From: Beijerinckiaceae bacterium
GTDB lineage: Bacteria > Pseudomonadota > Alphaproteobacteria > Rhizobiales > Beijerinckiaceae
Length of the DNA stretch: 64,000 nucleotides
Assembly: GCA_027532775.1 (NCBI GenBank)
Contig: JAPZTO010000001.1
Coordinates: forward strand, 620,001-684,000
Direction of reading: 5' to 3'
Shown here: positions 54,417-64,000 of the stretch, in pieces
How positions within the stretch are numbered: the first letter of the stretch is position 1
Layout: every line of letters begins with the position of its first letter
The notes under the pieces: generated by a model
Told to the model about the DNA's origin: nothing
Seen by the model: only the letters and a program-made list of their open reading frames with translations
Databases searched by the model: none
Program-made: the position numbers and the translations under genes

Positions 54417-55166
54417 ATGACGTACTGCGTCGGTATTCTGACCGCCGAGGGCCTGGTGATGATGGCCGATACCCGGACGAATGCCGGGCTCGACAACATC
54501 GCGACGTTCCGGAAGCTCCATATCTTCCGCGACCCCGGCAAGAAGCTCTTTGCCCTGGCGACAGCGGGCAATCTCGGCTTCACCCAATCCGTCATTTCCA
54601 TACTGCGCGAAGGGCTCGAGCGGGAGGACGGCCGGATCGAGCGCCTGATCGACCAGCCCTCGATGTTCCGCGCGGCGCAATTTGTCGGCGAGGTGATCCG
54701 GCATGTCTACCGGATCGACGGCAGCGCGATCGAGCAGATCGGTGCGTCGCTGGACATCTCGATGCTGCTGGCCGGCCAGATCGAGGGACGCAGCCTGCGG
54801 CTGTACATGCTCTACAAGGCCGGGAACTTCATCGAGGCAACGCAGGACACGCCCTACCTGCAGATCGGCGAGCACAAATACGGCAAGCCGATCCTCGACC
54901 GCGCCGTGACCTTCTCTTCGGACCTTTATGACGCGCTGAAGCTGGGCCTGATCTCGATGGATTCGACGATGCGGTCCAATCTCGGCGTCGGCCTGCCGAT
55001 CGACATTCTCGTCATGCGCCGCGATGCGATCGTTCCGGAACTCGAACACAGGATCGAGGCCGGCGAACCCTATTACCACGACCTCCGCGAACGCTGGTCT
55101 GCCGCGCTGCGCAAGGCGCATAATGACATTCCCGCACCGCCCTACGGCAAGAACAAGAGTACCTGA
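54417..55166 (+). CDS. Anbu, proteasome-like Ntn-hydrolase
   Basis: 249 aa of the Anbu (ancestral beta subunit) family, an N-terminal-nucleophile peptidase related to proteasome beta subunits. MTYCVGILTAEGLVMMADTRTN gives the nucleophile Thr directly after Met and the supporting Asp in MADTRTN. The catalytic-site Lys is in FRKLHIF near residue 34. No propeptide is needed, as in known Anbu. The long C-terminal extension (YYHDLRERWSAALRKAHNDIPAPPYG) is family-typical. The substrate is unknown. dapE follows 3 bp later. Confidence 0.95.
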   Translation: MTYCVGILTAEGLVMMADTRTNAGLDNIATFRKLHIFRDPGKKLFALATAGNLGFTQSVISILREGLEREDGRIERLIDQPSMFRAAQFVGEVIRHVYRIDGSAIEQIGASLDISMLLAGQIEGRSLRLYMLYKAGNFIEATQDTPYLQIGEHKYGKPILDRAVTFSSDLYDALKLGLISMDSTMRSNLGVGLPIDILVMRRDAIVPELEHRIEAGEPYYHDLRERWSAALRKAHNDIPAPPYGKNKST

Positions 55167-55169
55167 CGC

Positions 55170-56336
55170 ATGAACCTTCCCGTTCCGTCCCGCGCGGTGT
55201 CCATGACCGCCGACCTGGTCCGCTGCGCCTCGGTGACCCCGGAGGAAGGCGGCGCGCTCGGGCTGATCGAGGCCTGGCTGAAGCCCTACGGATTCGAGAT
55301 CCATCGCCCTGTCTTCCAGACCGAAGGCCATTACGCCGTCGAGAATCTCTATGCCCGGATCGGTTCCGGCGCGCCATGTCTCGTCTTTGCCGGGCATACG
55401 GATGTGGTGGCGCCTGGTGATCTGACGGGATGGTCGCGGCCACCCTTTTCGGGCGAGATCGCCGAAGGTGCGGTCTGGGGTCGCGGCGCCAGCGACATGA
55501 AATCCGGTGTCGCGGCAGCCCTCGCCGCCGTTCTCGACCATCTCGATACTCATGGCATTCCGGCCACGGGCTCGATCGCCTTCCTGATCACGGGAGACGA
55601 GGAAGCCGATGCCGTCGACGGCACCGTCCGTCTGCTCGAATGGGCGCAGGCGCGCGGCGAGGTGTTCAGCGCCTGCCTGCTCGGCGAACCGACCAACCCG
55701 GAGACCATGGGCGACATGGTCAAGATCGGCCGGAGGGGTTCGCTGTCCGGTGATCTTTTCGTGGACGGGGTGCAGGGCCATGTGGCCTACCCGAACCTGG
55801 CGCAGAACCCGATCGACGGCCTGATGCGGCTGATGGCGGCGCTGAAGGAACCGCTGGATGCCGGCACGCCGCATTTCCTGCCGTCGAATCTCGAATTCAC
55901 GGCGCTGGATTGCGGCAACGCTGCGAGGAACGTCATTCCGGCGCGTGCTGGAGTGAAGTTCAATATCCGCTTCAATGATCTCTGGACCAGCCAGAGCCTC
56001 GGAGCAGAACTGCGCCGCCGCTTGGCCGGCGTCAATGATGCGCCACGCTACGAACTGACCCTGCTTCCCACCAATGCGGAAGCCTTCGTCACCGAGCCCG
56101 GCCCCTTCGTCGATCTCGTGGTGGCGGCCATCGAGTTGGAGACCGGGCGGCGCCCCGTGCTGTCAACGACCGGCGGCACCTCGGATGCCCGGTTCATCCA
56201 GGCCTATTGCCCGGTGGTCGAATTCGGCGTGGTCGGCAAGACGATGCACAAGGTCAACGAGAATGCCGCAATCGCCGATATCGACTGCCTTACGGCGGTC
56301 TATGGCCGGGTGATCGCGCGCTTTCTCGGCCCCTGA
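55170..56336 (+). CDS. dapE: Succinyl-diaminopimelate desuccinylase
   Basis: 388 aa M20 zinc peptidase-fold enzyme making LL-diaminopimelate for lysine and peptidoglycan. The metal-site motifs are FAGHTDVVAPGD (His66-type ligand), WGRGASDMKSGVAA, and ITGDEEADAVDGT with the catalytic Glu, and the C-terminal HKVNENA. It starts 3 bp after the Anbu gene, so it should be co-transcribed with that operon, an uncommon neighbour pair that may be coincidental. Confidence 0.95.
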   Translation: MNLPVPSRAVSMTADLVRCASVTPEEGGALGLIEAWLKPYGFEIHRPVFQTEGHYAVENLYARIGSGAPCLVFAGHTDVVAPGDLTGWSRPPFSGEIAEGAVWGRGASDMKSGVAAALAAVLDHLDTHGIPATGSIAFLITGDEEADAVDGTVRLLEWAQARGEVFSACLLGEPTNPETMGDMVKIGRRGSLSGDLFVDGVQGHVAYPNLAQNPIDGLMRLMAALKEPLDAGTPHFLPSNLEFTALDCGNAARNVIPARAGVKFNIRFNDLWTSQSLGAELRRRLAGVNDAPRYELTLLPTNAEAFVTEPGPFVDLVVAAIELETGRRPVLSTTGGTSDARFIQAYCPVVEFGVVGKTMHKVNENAAIADIDCLTAVYGRVIARFLGP

Positions 56337-56364
56337 TACAGAGCCATCGCCGCGCGGAAAAGGC

Positions 56365-57549
56365 TCATATCACGTTCCGCAGGCGCGGCTCGGTGCCTTC
56401 CTCGCGCGGGGATGCCGGCAGGTTCGGCTGCTCGAATTCAAGGCTTTCGATCCGCTGGCCACGCCGGTTGACCTTCTCGGACGAGACGAGGATGCCCTGC
56501 ACATCCTCCTGCGCCTGACGGAAATGCTGTTCCAGCTTGCCGGCCCGCTCGGTCAGCCGGCGGACATCCTCGAGCAGCTTGCCGAGTTCCGACTGGATGA
56601 CGCGGGCCTGCTCCCGCACGGCGGCATCGCGGACAATCGATTGCGCAACCTGGATTGCCATCATCAGCAGGGATGGCGAGACGATCAGGATCCGCGCGCG
56701 ATGGGCCTTCTGGATCACGTCATCGAAATGCTCGCCGAGATCGGCGTAGATCGCCTCCGAAGGCACGAAGAGCATCGCGATATCCTGTGTCTCGCCGGGG
56801 ATCAGATATTTGCCGGCAATATCCCGCAAATGCGTGCCCAGATCCGTCCGGACCTGCTTCTCCGCCGCCGCGCGATGCTCGTCGCTCCGGGCCTCGCGCA
56901 GCTGGACGAAGGCCTCCAGCGGGAATTTGGCATCGATGACGAGGGGCCGATCATCCCCGGGCAGCAGGATGGTGCAATCGGGCCGGGAGCGGTTCGACAG
57001 GGTCGGCTGGAAGGCATAGGCGGAAGCGGGAAGCGCATCACGGACGATGGCCTCCATCCGGCCCTGCCCATAGGCCCCGCGGGCCTGCTTGTTCTGGAGC
57101 ACATCCTTCAGGCTCAGGACCTCGCTGGTCAGCCCCTTGAGATCGGCCTGGGCGGCATCGATCACCGCCAGCCGTTCCTGGAGCTTCGCCAGCGATTCCT
57201 GGCTGCGCTGGGCGGTCTCCGTCAGGCTGGAGGTCATGCTGTGCCGGACCGAATCCATCCGCTCGCTGACCAGCCGGGCGAGATCCGCCTGCCTTGTGCC
57301 GAGAATCTCGCCGAGGGTCTGCATCCGGCCGGCCATCTCGGATTGCAGGCGGTTGATCGACTCGACCTTGTCGTCCAGTTCCCGCTGGCGTTCCTCCTCG
57401 CGCGCGAGGGCCATCAGCCGTTCGCGCCGGAGGCGCATCCCGCCAACGACCTGCACGAGCAACAGGCAAACGACGACCCCCACGGCCCCAGCGAGGGCAT
57501 GGAGGATCGTGACAGCCTGGTTGCCCAGAAGGAAGAGCGTGGTGTCCAA
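56365..57549 (-). CDS. rmuC: DNA recombination protein RmuC
   Basis: 394 aa. One N-terminal membrane anchor (VTILHALAGAVGVVVCLLLVQVVGG) is followed by a long coiled coil (about 40-180) and the RmuC nuclease-like core: LSNRSRPDCTILLPGD, VIDAKFPLEAFVQLREA and LFVPSEAIYADL. RmuC limits inverted-repeat rearrangement. TTG 57549 is used because GGGGAG lies 5 nt upstream; TTG 57582 is possible. Convergent with dapE, divergent from def. Confidence 0.93.
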   Translation of the reverse strand: MDTTLFLLGNQAVTILHALAGAVGVVVCLLLVQVVGGMRLRRERLMALAREEERQRELDDKVESINRLQSEMAGRMQTLGEILGTRQADLARLVSERMDSVRHSMTSSLTETAQRSQESLAKLQERLAVIDAAQADLKGLTSEVLSLKDVLQNKQARGAYGQGRMEAIVRDALPASAYAFQPTLSNRSRPDCTILLPGDDRPLVIDAKFPLEAFVQLREARSDEHRAAAEKQVRTDLGTHLRDIAGKYLIPGETQDIAMLFVPSEAIYADLGEHFDDVIQKAHRARILIVSPSLLMMAIQVAQSIVRDAAVREQARVIQSELGKLLEDVRRLTERAGKLEQHFRQAQEDVQGILVSSEKVNRRGQRIESLEFEQPNLPASPREEGTEPRLRNVI

Positions 57550-57643
57550 GAAGGCTCCCCGGGAATCGATCGACTGGAACAAAAAATGAACATGTTGACC
57601 GGGCCCGCGTCAATGCCTATGTGGACGGCAAAGAGAGTTTTCC

Positions 57644-58165
57644 ATGGCCGTCCGACCCCTTGTCATTGTTCCCGATGCGCAATTGCGCCTGATCTCGAAC
57701 CCGGTTGCCGAGGCCGACCGCCCGCTTCGCCAATTGGTCGATGACATGTTCGCCACCATGTATGAGGCGCCTGGAATCGGCCTCGCCGCGATCCAGATCG
57801 GGGTGCCGCGCCGTGTGGTCACCATCGACCTTGCCCGCAAGGAGGAGGCCGCGCAGCCGCTGGTTCTGATCAATCCGGAAATCGTGTGGCGTTCGGAAGA
57901 GCGCCGCGAGATGGAGGAGGGCTGCCTGTCCATTCCGGAATACTACGAGGCGGTAGAGCGGCCGGACCGGATCCGCGTGCAGTATCACGATGTCGACCTG
58001 AAACCGAAAGTCCTGGAGGCCGACGGGCTGCTCGCAACCTGCATCCAGCATGAGGTGGACCATCTCAATGGCGTGCTCTTCATCGATTACCTCTCGAAGC
58101 TGAAGCGGGACCGGGTGCTCAAGAAATTCGCCAAGCAGGCCAAGCTCAAGGAGCCGGAGGCGTGA
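57644..58165 (+). CDS. def: Peptide deformylase
   Basis: 173 aa metalloenzyme removing the formyl group from nascent proteins. All three motifs are present: [18 protein letters not shown] with the metal-ligand cysteine, and [14 protein letters not shown] (HExDH). It overlaps fmt by 4 bp (GTGA), the classical def-fmt pair. Confidence 0.97.
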   Translation: MAVRPLVIVPDAQLRLISNPVAEADRPLRQLVDDMFATMYEAPGIGLAAIQIGVPRRVVTIDLARKEEAAQPLVLINPEIVWRSEERREMEEGCLSIPEYYEAVERPDRIRVQYHDVDLKPKVLEADGLLATCIQHEVDHLNGVLFIDYLSKLKRDRVLKKFAKQAKLKEPEA

Positions 58166-59112
58166 GCCTGCGCGTCGTCTTCATGGGCACGCCGGATTTC
58201 GCGGTGCCCACCCTGACCGAGATCATCGGACAGGGCCATGACGTTGTCGCCGTCTATACCCGCGCGCCGGCGCCGGGCGGGCGGCGCGGCCTCGACCTTG
58301 TCGAGAGTCCGGTCCATCGCTGTGCGAACGGGTTCGGCATTCCGGTTCTGACGCCGAAATCGCTGCGGAACGCCGAGGCACAGGCAGCCTTCGCCGCACA
58401 TGAATCCGATGTCGCCGTGGTTGTCGCCTACGGGCTGCTGCTGCCGAAGCCCGTGCTCGATGCGCCAACTCTCGGCTGCCTCAATCTCCATGGATCGCTG
58501 CTGCCGCGCTGGCGCGGCGCGGCGCCGATCCACCGGGCGATCATGGCCGGCGACCGCGAGACCGGCGTCATGGTGATGCAGATGGACGAGGGGCTGGATA
58601 CCGGCCCGGTGGCCATGGTCGAACGCATCGCCATCGGTCCGGACATGACAACCGGCCAGTTGCATGACCGGATGCGGGTGATTGGCGCCGACCTGATGGC
58701 ACGGGCGCTCGCGGCGCTCGAACGGGGCTCGCTGGGCTTCCAGGCACAGGCCGAAACCGGCGTGACCTATGCCCACAAGATCAGCAAGGCCGAATGCCGG
58801 ATTGATTTCACCGCCAGCAGCCAGTCCGTGCATAACCAGATCCGCGGGTTGTTCCCGTTTCCGGGCGCCTATCTCGAACTGGATTGGGGGGCCGGGCCCA
58901 AGCGCATCAAGATCGGCCGCGCGCGGCCAGTTGCCGGGAAGGGCGAGGCGGGAACCGTTCTTGACGATGCGCTCACCTTCGCTTGCGGCGAGGGCGCGGT
59001 GCAACTCCTCGAAGTGCAGCCGGCCGGCAAGGGCATGATGAGCGCAACGGAATTCCTGCGCGGCGCGGCCGTCAAACCCGGGCTCCGGGCGCTGGCCGGG
59101 CCAGCCGCCTGA
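58162..59112 (+). CDS. fmt: Methionyl-tRNA formyltransferase
   Basis: 316 aa, GTG start within the def stop. It formylates initiator Met-tRNA from 10-formyl-THF. The catalytic Asn-His-Asp set is visible in [21 protein letters not shown] and [10 protein letters not shown]; the C-terminal tRNA-binding domain includes [12 protein letters not shown]. truA follows 1 bp later. Confidence 0.97.
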   Translation: MSLRVVFMGTPDFAVPTLTEIIGQGHDVVAVYTRAPAPGGRRGLDLVESPVHRCANGFGIPVLTPKSLRNAEAQAAFAAHESDVAVVVAYGLLLPKPVLDAPTLGCLNLHGSLLPRWRGAAPIHRAIMAGDRETGVMVMQMDEGLDTGPVAMVERIAIGPDMTTGQLHDRMRVIGADLMARALAALERGSLGFQAQAETGVTYAHKISKAECRIDFTASSQSVHNQIRGLFPFPGAYLELDWGAGPKRIKIGRARPVAGKGEAGTVLDDALTFACGEGAVQLLEVQPAGKGMMSATEFLRGAAVKPGLRALAGPAA

Positions 59113-59113
59113 C

Positions 59114-59878
59114 ATGCCGCGCTTCCGGCTGCTGATCGAGTATTTCGGCGCCCCCTATCACGGCTGGCAGAGCCAGGCGGGCGGGCGCACCGTCCAGGAT
59201 GCAATCGAACGTATGATCGGCAAGCTCGGTGAACCGCCGGTGCGGATCATCTGCGCCGGACGGACGGATGCCGGCGTGCATGCGCTCGGGCAGGTCGGGC
59301 ATGTGACGCTGACCAAGCCATGGCGCCCGGATACGTTGCGCGATGCGCTCAACGCCCATCTGAGCCAGAATGGCGAGAGTGTTGCCATCCTCGATGCGGC
59401 GGAAGTGCCGGATTCCTTCGACGCCCGGCTGAGCGCGATCCGGCGGCATTACCGCTACCGGATCCTCAATCGCCGCGCGCCCTCGGCGCTCGACCGGCAG
59501 CGGGTCTGGCATGTCGCGCGCCCGCTCGATGCGAAAGCGATGCATGAGGCCGCCCAGCTGATCCTCGGCAAGCATGATTTCACGACGTTCCGGGCCTCGT
59601 CCTGCCAGGCGAACAGCCCTGTCCGGACGCTGGAGCGGCTGGATGTGATCCCGCACGGCGATGAAATCCATGTCCTCGCCAGCGCGCGCTCGTTCCTCCA
59701 TCACCAGGTGCGCTCGATGGTCGGTTCGCTGGCGCGCGTCGGCCATGGCGCCTGGCCGGTCGGGGCGATGCGCGAGGCGCTCGACGCGCGGGACCGGGCC
59801 CGCTGTGGCCCGGTAGCCCCGCCGGACGGACTCTATTTCCTGGCGGTGGATTATCCCGCCGAGGCTTTCAGCCCGTGA
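59114..59878 (+). CDS. truA: tRNA pseudouridine(38-40) synthase TruA
   Basis: 254 aa. The catalytic aspartate motif is [15 protein letters not shown] (about residue 52). N-terminal [12 protein letters not shown] and C-terminal [13 protein letters not shown] and [11 protein letters not shown] are family-specific. The end overlaps the convergent argB by 11 bp. Confidence 0.97.
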   Translation: MPRFRLLIEYFGAPYHGWQSQAGGRTVQDAIERMIGKLGEPPVRIICAGRTDAGVHALGQVGHVTLTKPWRPDTLRDALNAHLSQNGESVAILDAAEVPDSFDARLSAIRRHYRYRILNRRAPSALDRQRVWHVARPLDAKAMHEAAQLILGKHDFTTFRASSCQANSPVRTLERLDVIPHGDEIHVLASARSFLHHQVRSMVGSLARVGHGAWPVGAMREALDARDRARCGPVAPPDGLYFLAVDYPAEAFSP

Positions 59879-60764
59879 TCAGCGTGCCGGCACCATGCTC
59901 GGTCAGCAATTCGAGCAGGACGGCATGCGGCACCTTGCCATCGAGGATGACAACGCCCTCGACGCCCTGCTCGATCGCGTAGATGCAGGTCTCGATCTTC
60001 GGGATCATGCCGCCGGTGACGGTGCCATCCGCGATCAGGCGGCGGCATTCATCGACGGTGAGCTGCGGAATGAGCTTCTTGTCCTTGTCCAGAACGCCGG
60101 GAACATCCGTGAGGAGCAGAAGGCGCTTCGCCCGCATGGCGCCGGCAATCGCGCCGGCAAAGGTATCGGCGTTGACATTGTAGGTTTCGGCATCCTCGCC
60201 GATCGCCACCGGTGCGAGAACCGGGATCAGCTCGGCCTTCAGCACCGCATCCAGGACCGAACGATCCACCTTGTGGGGATCGCCGACGAAGCCGAGATCG
60301 AGTTCCCGCTCGATCAGGGAATCCGGGTCGCGGACCGTGCGGGTCAGCTTGCGGGCGGTGACCATCTTGCCATCCTTGCCGCAGAGGCCGATCGCCTTGC
60401 CGCCCTCGGCCGCGATCCAGCCGACGATCTGCTTGTTGATCGAGCCGGCCAAAACCATCTCCACCACCTCGACGGTGGCGCGGTCGGTCACCCGAAGTCC
60501 GCCCTGGAACTCGCTCTTGATGCCGAGCTTGTCGAGCATCCGGCCGATCTGCGGCCCGCCGCCATGAACGACGATCGGCTTCACGCCCTGCAATTCGAGC
60601 AGCACGACATCCTCGGCGAAATCCTCGGCGGCGGCGCGGTCGCCCATGGCATGGCCGCCATATTTGATGACCACGACTTCCTGATCATAGCGCTGCATGA
60701 AGGGCAGCGCCTGGCTGATCACTTCCGCGCGGACATGCACATCGGGCAGGACTTTTTCAGACAT
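59868..60764 (-). CDS. argB: Acetylglutamate kinase
   Basis: 298 aa. Second step of arginine synthesis. The ATP and substrate motifs are [23 protein letters not shown], and [10 protein letters not shown] near the C-terminus. The N-terminal helix (residues ~1-25) is the extension typical of arginine-sensitive hexameric enzymes, so feedback inhibition is likely. Start 60764 is supported by GGAG 9 nt upstream; the frame is open to 60824. The arginine genes argD and argF lie 37 kb away. Confidence 0.96.
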   Translation of the reverse strand: MSEKVLPDVHVRAEVISQALPFMQRYDQEVVVIKYGGHAMGDRAAAEDFAEDVVLLELQGVKPIVVHGGGPQIGRMLDKLGIKSEFQGGLRVTDRATVEVVEMVLAGSINKQIVGWIAAEGGKAIGLCGKDGKMVTARKLTRTVRDPDSLIERELDLGFVGDPHKVDRSVLDAVLKAELIPVLAPVAIGEDAETYNVNADTFAGAIAGAMRAKRLLLLTDVPGVLDKDKKLIPQLTVDECRRLIADGTVTGGMIPKIETCIYAIEQGVEGVVILDGKVPHAVLLELLTEHGAGTLITG

Positions 60765-60842
60765 GACGAGGATCTCCGCGCAGGCAACGGCGCCTTCTTT
60801 AGGCAATGCCGCCGGTCGGCTCAACCGTCCGGTGACAAAAAA

Positions 60843-61205
60843 TCAACGGCGCGGCAGCAGCGCCATCAGTCCGAGGCCTGCCCAGGCCAGAATGAGGATC
60901 ACCCCGCCGGCCGGCGCCGCGCCGGGGAACAGCCGCGTGCCGAGGAATATGCGGGCGGCGAGATCGCCGCAGAACAGCGCGAGACCCAGCGTCCAGCCCA
61001 GGGCAACGGCTGAAATCGGCGTGCGGGCACCGGGGCCCTGCCCGGCCAGCGTGCCAAGGGCGAGAAAGGCCACCGCGTGGATCAGCAGAAATGTGCCAGC
61101 TGTGCCGAGCGAGGCGCCGCCGGGATAATGCGCGCCCATGGCCGAGAGGATGACGCCGAGAGCCCCCGCCAGTCCCGCGAGGGCGAGCGCAAGACGCGGC
61201 ATCAT
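60843..61205 (-). CDS. DUF423 small membrane protein
   Basis: 120 aa with four membrane segments and the family pattern ALAGLAGALGVILSAMGAH, then LLIHAVAFLALGTLAG and GDLAARIFLG. Function unknown. The ATG at 61205 overlaps the engB stop as ATGA. It lies between engB and argB on the same strand. Confidence 0.85.
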   Translation of the reverse strand: MMPRLALALAGLAGALGVILSAMGAHYPGGASLGTAGTFLLIHAVAFLALGTLAGQGPGARTPISAVALGWTLGLALFCGDLAARIFLGTRLFPGAAPAGGVILILAWAGLGLMALLPRR

Positions 61206-61876
61206 TCCAGCGTCCATCCGGGAAGCTGGTGGCGGTCATGAAGCAGGCGCGCCAGGCTCGCGCGAAGCGTCTCGATGCCCATGCCGGTCTTGCTGGAGGT
61301 CAGGATGATCTCGGGATGCGCCGCCGCCTTCTTCCGCAGGATCTCCCGGATGGCCGCGACGCGCTGCTCGGCCTCGCGGGCCGAGAGGGCATCGGCCTTG
61401 GTCAGGATGAGCTGGAAGGAAACGGCAGCCTTGCTCAACGTCTCCAGCACGGGATCGTCCGTGTCCTTCAGCCCGTGCCGGGCATCGATCAGCAGGAGAA
61501 CGCGGGCCAGCTCGACGCGGCCGCGGAGATAGTGATGGATCAGCCCGGTCCAGGCCGAGACCTTTTCCTTGCCCACCGCCGCATAGCCATAGCCGGGCAT
61601 GTCGACGATCGAGAAGGCGCCGGCCACGTCGAAGAAGTTCAGTTCCTGCGTCCGGCCCGGTGTGTTCGATGTGCGCGCAAGGCCATTGCGGCCTGTCAGC
61701 GCGTTGATCAGCGAGGATTTGCCGACATTAGAACGCCCGGCAAAGGCGATCTCGAGCCCGCGCGGCGGCGGCAGGCCGTCCTTCTTGGCGGCAGCCCAGT
61801 AGAAGCTGCAATCGCGGGCGAAGAGACGCCGCCCGGCTTCGGTGAAATCCGGTTCGTCCGCCGGGTCCATGCTCAT
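61202..61876 (-). CDS. engB: Ribosome biogenesis GTP-binding protein EngB (YihA/YsxC)
   Basis: 224 aa TRAFAC GTPase needed for late large-subunit assembly. G1 is [13 protein letters not shown]2 [12 protein letters not shown]3 [13 protein letters not shown]4 LTKADAL and G5 TSSKTGMG. Start 61876 overlaps the preceding acetyltransferase stop (ATGA), with GGGAG 9 nt upstream. It follows yidC and the acetyltransferase, a known alphaproteobacterial context. Confidence 0.96.
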   Translation of the reverse strand: MSMDPADEPDFTEAGRRLFARDCSFYWAAAKKDGLPPPRGLEIAFAGRSNVGKSSLINALTGRNGLARTSNTPGRTQELNFFDVAGAFSIVDMPGYGYAAVGKEKVSAWTGLIHHYLRGRVELARVLLLIDARHGLKDTDDPVLETLSKAAVSFQLILTKADALSAREAEQRVAAIREILRKKAAAHPEIILTSSKTGMGIETLRASLARLLHDRHQLPGWTLE

Positions 61877-62520
61877 GTTGCGATCTCCCTCGCAGCGGCG
61901 CGAAGTGCCGCGAGATCCGTCCCCCGGATCGCCGCGACATGCCGCATGATCTGCTCCACCGGCCAGTCCCACCAGCGGATGTCCAGGAGGGCTTCAATGG
62001 TTGCGTTGTCGAAACGGCGCCGCGTCTCGCGTGCCGGGTTGCCGACGACGATCGCATAGGGCGCGACATCCCGGGCGACAACCGCATGGGCGCCGATGAT
62101 GGCGCCGTCACCGACCTTGACCCCCGGCATGATCACCGCCTCACGGCCGATCCACACATCATTGCCGATGATTGTATCGCCGCGCGGCGGATCCCCCTCC
62201 GCACCCGGCGGCTCGCCGGGCACGAAGCCGAACGTGCCGAAGGGAAAGGTGGAATAGCCGCCCATCGGGTGGTTGGCGCCGTTCATGATGAACTGCGCCC
62301 CCTGCGCAATCGCGACAAACCTGCCGATGACCAGACGGTCGCCGACGAAGTCGAAATGATACCGCACGCAGCGGGCCACGAAATGCTCGGGCCCCCGCGA
62401 GTCGTCATAATAGCTGAAATCGCCCACCTCGATCCGGGGGTCATTGACGATGGCACGCAGAAAGGCCGTGCCATGCCATCCCTGGATGGGGTAGCGCTCG
62501 AGCGGATCGGGAATGCGCAT
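61873..62520 (-). CDS. CatB-related hexapeptide O-acetyltransferase
   Basis: 215 aa left-handed beta-helix acyltransferase of the xenobiotic (CatB/Vat) branch: [30 protein letters not shown], and hexapeptide repeats [32 protein letters not shown] (in parts), ending [13 protein letters not shown]. Catalytic His is in NGANHPMGG. The substrate is unknown; the context (between yidC and engB) gives no hint of antibiotic resistance. Confidence 0.88.
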   Translation of the reverse strand: MRIPDPLERYPIQGWHGTAFLRAIVNDPRIEVGDFSYYDDSRGPEHFVARCVRYHFDFVGDRLVIGRFVAIAQGAQFIMNGANHPMGGYSTFPFGTFGFVPGEPPGAEGDPPRGDTIIGNDVWIGREAVIMPGVKVGDGAIIGAHAVVARDVAPYAIVVGNPARETRRRFDNATIEALLDIRWWDWPVEQIMRHVAAIRGTDLAALRAAAREIAT

Positions 62521-62544
62521 GCCAGCCTCCCGGAGCCGGCGGGG

Positions 62545-64000
62545 TCAGCCCCGCCGGAACGTGCCCTTGAGATTGTCCCAGAGCTCGATCTTGGTGCCCA
62601 TCTTCTTCATGATCAGATATTGCTGGGCAACCGAGAGGATGTTGTTCCAGGCCCAGTAGATCACGAGACCGGCCGGGAACGAGCCGAGCATGAAGGTGAA
62701 GATCACGGGCATCCAGGCGAACATTGTCTTCTGGATCGGATCCGTCGGCTCCGGATTCATCTTCATCTGGACCCACATCGTGATGCCCATGATGATCGGC
62801 CAGATGCCGAGATGGAACAGCGACGGCGGGGTAAAGGGCAACAGACCGAACAGGTTGAACAGGTTGGTCGGGTCCTGCGCCGAAAGATCCTTGATCCAGC
62901 CGAAGAACGGCGCATGCCGCATCTCGATGGTGACGAAGAGCACCTTGTACAGCGCGAAGAAGACCGGGATCTGGATGAGGACCGGCAGGCAGCCGGCCAT
63001 CGGGTTGATCTTTTCCTTCTTGTACAGCTCCATCATGGCTTGCTGCTGCTTCATCTTGTCGTCGGCGAAGCGGTCTCGGATGGCCAGCATTTCCGGCTGC
63101 ACAGCCTTCATCTTGGCCATGGATTCGTAGGACTTGTTGGCCAGCGGGAAGAAGAGCAGCTTGATCAGGACGGTGACGATCAGGATTGTGATGCCGAAAT
63201 TCCCGATCAGGTGGAACACCTTGTCCATCACCCAGAACATCGGCTTGGTGATGAAGTAGAACCAGCCCCAGTCGATCATCAGGTCGAAATTCTTGACGCC
63301 GAACGCGTCGCCGTAGCCGTTGATGGCGTTGACTTCCTTCGCGCCGGCGAAAAGCCGGATCGTGCTGTCGATGCTCGCGCCCGGCGCGACCTGCTGGACT
63401 TCGGTGATGGCCGCCGATTCATAGACCGGGTCATTGCCGTTCGCGCCGAAAGCGGCGGAGAACGGCTTCTTCTGGTCGGGGATCAGGGCGGAAGCCCAGT
63501 ATTTCTCGGTCAGGCCCAGCCAGCCGCCCTCGCTGCGGGCAAAGGTCTTCGACTTGTCCTTGCGGATGGAGTCGAAGCTGACTTCCTGCAGCTTGTCGGC
63601 GACATAGCCGATCAGGCCTTCATGCAGGATGTAGAAGCCCAGCACGGTCGGCGTGCCCTTGCGCGTCACGCGGCCGTAATTCTGGAGGGCGACAGGCGCC
63701 GCCCCGTTGTTGCGGACGGAATCGGTGACCGTAAACAGGTACTTGTCATCGACCTCGATGCGCCGGGTGAAGACGAGGCCCTGCCCATTATCATAGGTCA
63801 GCGTCAGGGGCGTGCCGGGCTTGAGCACGTCGCCCGAGGGCTGCCATTGCGTATTCTCGTTCGGAAGATTCTGTCCGCCCAGCCAGCCGAAATCGGCAAA
63901 ATAGGCGTCCTTCGCGCCATCCGGCACATACAGGACGATGTTCGGGCTCTTCGGATCAACCGTCTCGCGATAGCGGACGAGGCTGAGATCGTCGATCCGC
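62545..64000 (-). CDS. yidC: Membrane protein insertase YidC (5' end beyond the window)
   Basis: About 485 codons are visible; the reading frame continues past the right edge (a [17 protein letters not shown] stretch precedes 63927). YidC inserts and folds inner-membrane proteins. The large periplasmic P1 beta domain is followed by [49 protein letters not shown] (in parts) and a C-terminal [12 protein letters not shown]. It is upstream of the acetyltransferase and engB on the minus strand, 24 bp apart. Confidence 0.96.
   Translation of the reverse strand, partial: RIDDLSLVRYRETVDPKSPNIVLYVPDGAKDAYFADFGWLGGQNLPNENTQWQPSGDVLKPGTPLTLTYDNGQGLVFTRRIEVDDKYLFTVTDSVRNNGAAPVALQNYGRVTRKGTPTVLGFYILHEGLIGYVADKLQEVSFDSIRKDKSKTFARSEGGWLGLTEKYWASALIPDQKKPFSAAFGANGNDPVYESAAITEVQQVAPGASIDSTIRLFAGAKEVNAINGYGDAFGVKNFDLMIDWGWFYFITKPMFWVMDKVFHLIGNFGITILIVTVLIKLLFFPLANKSYESMAKMKAVQPEMLAIRDRFADDKMKQQQAMMELYKKEKINPMAGCLPVLIQIPVFFALYKVLFVTIEMRHAPFFGWIKDLSAQDPTNLFNLFGLLPFTPPSLFHLGIWPIIMGITMWVQMKMNPEPTDPIQKTMFAWMPVIFTFMLGSFPAGLVIYWAWNNILSVAQQYLIMKKMGTKIELWDNLKGTFRRG

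Overview
The window is a 64 kb chromosomal segment of a GC-rich alphaproteobacterium, most likely of the order Hyphomicrobiales (Rhizobiales). The pointers are a GcrA cell-cycle regulator, the long two-domain dCTP deaminase, class I lysyl-tRNA synthetase, DUF3422, the alphaproteobacterial phoR-pstSCAB-phoU-phoB order, and a ppdK gene next to a SleB-type hydrolase. The species cannot be named from sequence alone. No insertion sequence, prophage, CRISPR array or rRNA is visible. Coding density is very high, with many 1-20 bp gene overlaps.

Layout. 0-7.6 kb: lysK, a periplasmic solute-binding protein, ppdK, a cell-wall hydrolase and a secreted protein made of six short repeats. 7.6-11.2 kb: nadABC (de novo NAD synthesis) with a dyad operator candidate in front of nadA. 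11.3-16.8 kb: a membrane glycosyltransferase, a short membrane protein antisense to its 3' end, a hemolysin III family protein, a TctC-type binding protein divergent from a dehydrogenase, and a spore-coat-U-like protein. 16.8-23.7 kb: tRNA-Gly(CCC), a bacterial voltage-gated channel with an unusual acidic selectivity filter, dcd, apaG, the argD-argF-hslO operon and gcrA. 23.7-31.7 kb: the complete Pho regulon core, with a Pho box before pstS and a strong terminator between pstS and pstC.

31.7-44.1 kb is a sulfur-oxidation island. A soxS-arsR-yeeE unit (regulatory thioredoxin, SqrR/BigR-like persulfide sensor, thiosulfate-type transporter) and soxAX lie on the minus strand. soxYZBCD, a small cytochrome c and a flavocytochrome c sulfide dehydrogenase flavoprotein lie on the plus strand. 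Together they would import or sense reduced sulfur, load it on SoxYZ and oxidise it to sulfate with electrons going to cytochrome c. SoxA has one haem motif, and SoxD is about half the length of the diheme Paracoccus type.

44.1-50.8 kb: two divergent sensor kinases, prmB, a small membrane protein and glutaryl-CoA dehydrogenase. 50.8-56.3 kb: the Anbu operon (circularly permuted ATP-grasp, alpha-E, transglutaminase, proteasome-like Anbu peptidase) running directly into dapE. This is the part of the window whose overall biochemical role is least understood. 56.3-64 kb: rmuC, def-fmt-truA, and a minus-strand yidC - acetyltransferase - engB - DUF423 - argB series, with yidC running off the right edge.
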